The notes under the pieces are model-generated. The model had not been told where the DNA came from. It saw only the letters and a list, made by a program, of their open reading frames with translations, and made no database searches. Positions 61,317 through 64,000 of a stretch of 64,000 bases of DNA are shown piece after piece. The DNA comes from Aradus depressus (Eukaryota; Arthropoda; Insecta; Hemiptera; Aradidae). The stretch lies in contig OY759221.1 of the NCBI GenBank assembly GCA_963662175.1, positions 38,128,045 to 38,192,044 on the forward strand. Direction: 5' to 3'. How positions within the stretch are numbered: the stretch's first letter is position 1; the number at the start of each line of letters is the position of its first letter. A program made the translations under genes and the position numbers.

Positions 61317-62853
61317 TCTGGGAACTTTTCAAAATTTAACTATATTAAACTGGAATGCGGACGGCTTAAAGATAAGTCAACCGTCATTAACCAACTTTTT
61401 ATCACGATATAATGTCGACATTGCATGCATAACTGAGACCCACCTCAAACCGACAGACAAACTCAAACTCTCTGGCTACTGTTCATATAGACTGGACCGA
61501 CCGACACGTTTCGGTGGTGTTGGCATTTTCATCAAACGACACCTGAAACATTCACAGATTAACATTCCCCCTCTCCAGAACTTGGAGGCAGTTGGAGTCA
61601 CCCTCACCACACTCTCCGGCACACTCAACATCATATCAGCATACCATCGACCGAACACAAGACTGGTACAGACTGACTTCGAACATATTTTCACAGAACT
61701 ACCGACTATAATGATCGGGGACCTCAACAGCAAACACACGCTATGGGGATGCAGAAGACAGAATAACAACGGGACTAGACTACAATCCATCTCAGAAAAC
61801 CTGGGGATACAAATATCGACACCTGACGAACCGACATTCTACCCAACTCAACGAACATACCAACCCGACATACTGGACATAGGACTGATACAGAACTTTA
61901 ACTTGCCCCTGTTTCACGAGACACTGACCGACTTAGACTCAGACCATCTCCCAGTTATCTGCACCTTCCTAGCACGGCCACAGAAGGAGGAATATCTTCC
62001 AAGGTTGATTACGGGGAAGATCGACTGGGCCACGTTTGAAGACGGAATGAACTGTCTCGGGGTCCCCCATCATTATAGCACGACGGACGACATTGACAAT
62101 GCAGTTAGGACGTTCACACAAACCATACACACCTCAGTACATGAAGCAACATACCGACATTTCACTGACAAACGACACCTATTCCACAACAAGACACCAA
62201 CACATATAATGGATATGATCCGTACAAAGAACACACTACGACAACACTGGCAAAGAACAAGAGATCCCCTTGAGAAAAGAGAACTGAATCGCCTGACCCG
62301 ACGCATACGATGGGAACTTGACAACGACAGAATCACGAACTATCGGAAATACTTGACTGACATGACTCCGGGCGACAACTTATGGAAAGAGACACGACGA
62401 CTTCTAGACCAAAGGACACCCCTACCCATCTTAACTGACGGACAAATGACTGCCACAACTGACAAAGAGAAAACCGAATTACTGGCGACCCATTTGGAAA
62501 ATAAATTCACAACGACAAACGCTGATGATCATGAAACACTCATCACAGTTCAATCATACCTCTCCAACACACTTCACACAGTCGAAGCATCCATACAGCA
62601 TACCACACCATCAGAAATACACGCCCACATTACACGACTACACACCAAGAAGGCCCCCGGTGAAGACATCATCCCCAACCTGGTGCTGATGAAGCTTCCT
62701 CCGAAGAGCATAGCCTACCTGGCAAGTGTGTTCAACGCCTGTCTTCGCCACCGCTACTTTCCTGCAGACTGGAAAAACGCGGAAAAACTGAAAAGTAGTT
62801 GTTTTAACATTTCACAAGCCAGGAAAGGCAAAAAACGACCCAGGCAGCTATAG
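61303..62853 (+). pseudogene. Jockey ORF2, endonuclease and start of reverse transcriptase
   Basis: The frame begins MANPNLGTFQN. Residues about 10-225 form an APE-like endonuclease: LNWNADGL, ITETHL, SAYHRPN, MIGDLNSKHTLWG, PDILDIG and DSDHLPV with the catalytic Asp/His pairs. It would nick target DNA to prime reverse transcription. From about residue 445 the RT N-terminus appears (KKAPGEDIIPNLVL, FPADWKNA). A frameshift near 62790 diverts the frame to a stop at 62853. Confidence 0.9.
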
Positions 62854-63323
62854 ACCAATAAGCCTTTTAAATAGCCTCTCAAAGCTTCTTGAGAAAATAA
62901 TTCACGAGGCTCCTCCGTCATCTGGAGACTGCAGGGACCATCCCTGCCCACCAGTTTGGGTTTAAATCAAACCACTCAGCAGTCAATCAGCTACAGAGAG
63001 TTGCTGAGACCATTGTGGGGGGCTTTGAGCGGAAGCAGTACACAGTAGCAGCCTTCTTGGACGTCGCAGCTGCCTTCGACACCGTCTGGCACGAGGGCTT
63101 ACTCTTCAAATTAAAACAGACCTGGCCTCCGCAATACATCCAGAACATCATTAGCTCTTTTCTTCGTGACAGAACATTCCAAATAAGGGTGAACAACACA
63201 CTGAGCTCCAGAAAGAAGATATCAGCGGGAGTCCCACAAGGTGCGATCCTCAGTCCACTCTTGTTTGATCTGTTCTGTCACGACATGCCAGAACCAGTCT
63301 CTGCAACCCTGGCGACACGTTGA
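62845..63323 (+). pseudogene. Jockey ORF2, reverse transcriptase core (frameshifted)
   Basis: After the first frameshift YRPISLLNSLSKLLEKII is readable. A second frame change near 62910 gives HQFGFKSNHSAVNQLQRVAE. Then come VAAFLDVAAAFDTVWHEGLL (first catalytic Asp), VPQGAILSPLLFDLF and HDMPEP. The conserved second catalytic box is damaged near 63313 by a small deletion that also shifts the frame, leaving a TGA at 63321-63323. Confidence 0.85.
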
Positions 63324-63790
63324 TCCTCAGCCAAAACATAGCTCTGGAAGCGGCCATCGACTCCCTACAAATCCAGGTGGATGAGATCGGCCAGTGGTTT
63401 GGAAAATGGAAGCTTAAGTTGAACGGTGGGAAGACGGAGGCGAAGGTGTTCGCTTTACGCCGCTTCTCGATAGAACACCTCAGAAGGCTGCAAATCGACC
63501 AACTCCCAATTCCATGGAATCCTAAAGACCAGGGTGTGCGCTATCTTGGAGTGCATCTTGACACAAGACTAACATGGCGCCTACATATCAACATAAAACT
63601 CCAACAAGCACACACACGACTCAGGCTCATCTACCCTCTCATAAACAGGAATACACCACTCAGACACACATGCACATCCTTACTTTACAAAACACTAATA
63701 CTTCCACTCTTAACCTACGCTTGCCCCGTATGGTTCTGCACTAGCCACACTAACATAACACGATTACAAACATTCCAAAACATGCACTAG
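63320..63790 (+). pseudogene. Jockey ORF2, thumb and C-terminal part (frameshifted)
   Basis: ILSQNIALEAAIDSLQIQVD, WFGKWKLKLNGGKTEAKVFA, VRYLGVHLDTRLTWRLHIN, LLYKTLILPLLTYACPVWF: the standard order after the RT active site in jockey elements. A 46-bp tandem duplication ends the frame. The sequence then resumes as KVLRIAVNAPWFIRNTQIHR until the window end. Confidence 0.88.
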
Positions 63791-63829
63791 CCACACTAAC
63801 ATAACACGATTACAAACATTCCAAAACAA
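63738..63829 (+). repeat. 46-bp tandem duplication in the LINE
   Basis: CTAGCCACACTAACATAACA through CCAAAACATGCA is present twice without differences. 46 is not a multiple of three, so it breaks ORF2. Identity of the two halves indicates a recent event or an assembly artefact. Confidence 0.93.
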
Positions 63830-64000
63830 AGTCCTCCGGATAGCGGTGAACGCACCCTGGTTTATCAGGAACACCCAAATCCATCGGGAACTGGGAGTTG
63901 CTCCTTTTGCAGCCCACATTGAGAAACTCACCCGAAGCTTCCATCAAGGTCCGCCAGCCTGCTCTGGTGCGGTTCACTACAGTCTCGGCCAGCCTGTAGC

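Larger units (their letters stand above)
59850..64000 (+). mobile_element. Jockey-type non-LTR retrotransposon, cut by window end
   Basis: A GC-richer block holds two overlapping frames in the jockey order: a gag-like ORF1 with three zinc knuckles, then ORF2 with endonuclease and reverse transcriptase. ORF2 starts 14 bases before the end of ORF1. It is oriented opposite to the host PITP gene. At least one nonsense change, several frameshifts and a 46-bp duplication make it inactive. The 3' UTR lies beyond the window; the 5' boundary is approximate. Confidence 0.9.

Overview
The window is AT-rich, intron-rich animal DNA, most probably from an insect. It shows GT-AG introns, codon-phased exons scattered over tens of kilobases and dense mobile-element debris. 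The three host genes recognised are a Beat-type immunoglobulin adhesion protein, a membrane LRR protein of the singed wings 2/halfway kind, and a class II (RdgB-beta/PITPNC1-like) phosphatidylinositol transfer protein. The species cannot be fixed from the sequence alone.

Host genes. (1) Plus strand, 10.2-16.7 kb: the last three coding exons of a Beat-family protein; earlier exons were not found and should lie upstream of the window. (2) Minus strand, 47.9 to 25.7 kb: a complete ten-exon gene. The exons join with consistent phases into one 455-residue open frame: signal peptide, LRRs, two cysteine caps, one C-terminal membrane helix. Its introns, up to about 6.1 kb, carry most of the transposon nests. 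(3) Minus strand, 57.7 kb: the last coding exon of the lipid transfer protein. A jockey-type LINE lies upstream of it in the opposite orientation, probably in its intron. Genes 1 and 2 converge; genes 2 and 3 are in tandem.

Mobile DNA. Two tRNA-derived SINE families are present; the first has about 18 copies. There is a near full-length but broken jockey LINE (59.9-64.0 kb, cut by the window end) and many 5'-truncated LINE tails. Four hAT derivatives have recognisable TIRs and target-site duplications (8-bp exact in three, 7 of 8 in the fourth). There are also a Harbinger-type element with a TAA duplication and two Tigger/pogo-type elements. An unclassified interspersed family ends in GCCGGTGATTCACCGAC. 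Several insertions are nested and can be ordered in time: hAT inside Tigger (13.6-14.9 kb), LINE and hAT inside one SINE (37.2-39.0 kb), Harbinger inside hAT (41.2-42.4 kb), and Tigger MITE inside the unclassified family (39.5-40.6 kb).

Most unusual signal. Several inverted-repeat (foldback) elements carry a short motif that can fold like a hammerhead ribozyme: CTGANGA, one extra base, a short stem, GAAA, a near-palindromic stem III, then a strand pairing with the bases before CTGA. Eight copies differ in stem sequence but largely keep the pairing, which is covariation-type evidence. They may be remnants of Penelope-like or retrozyme-like retroelements.

Tandem arrays: 73-bp x12 (8.55-9.43 kb), a T-rich 43-bp minisatellite with a ~300-bp higher-order period (15.0-15.8 kb), 120-bp x8 (29.4-30.4 kb), 50-bp x7 (55.8-56.1 kb).
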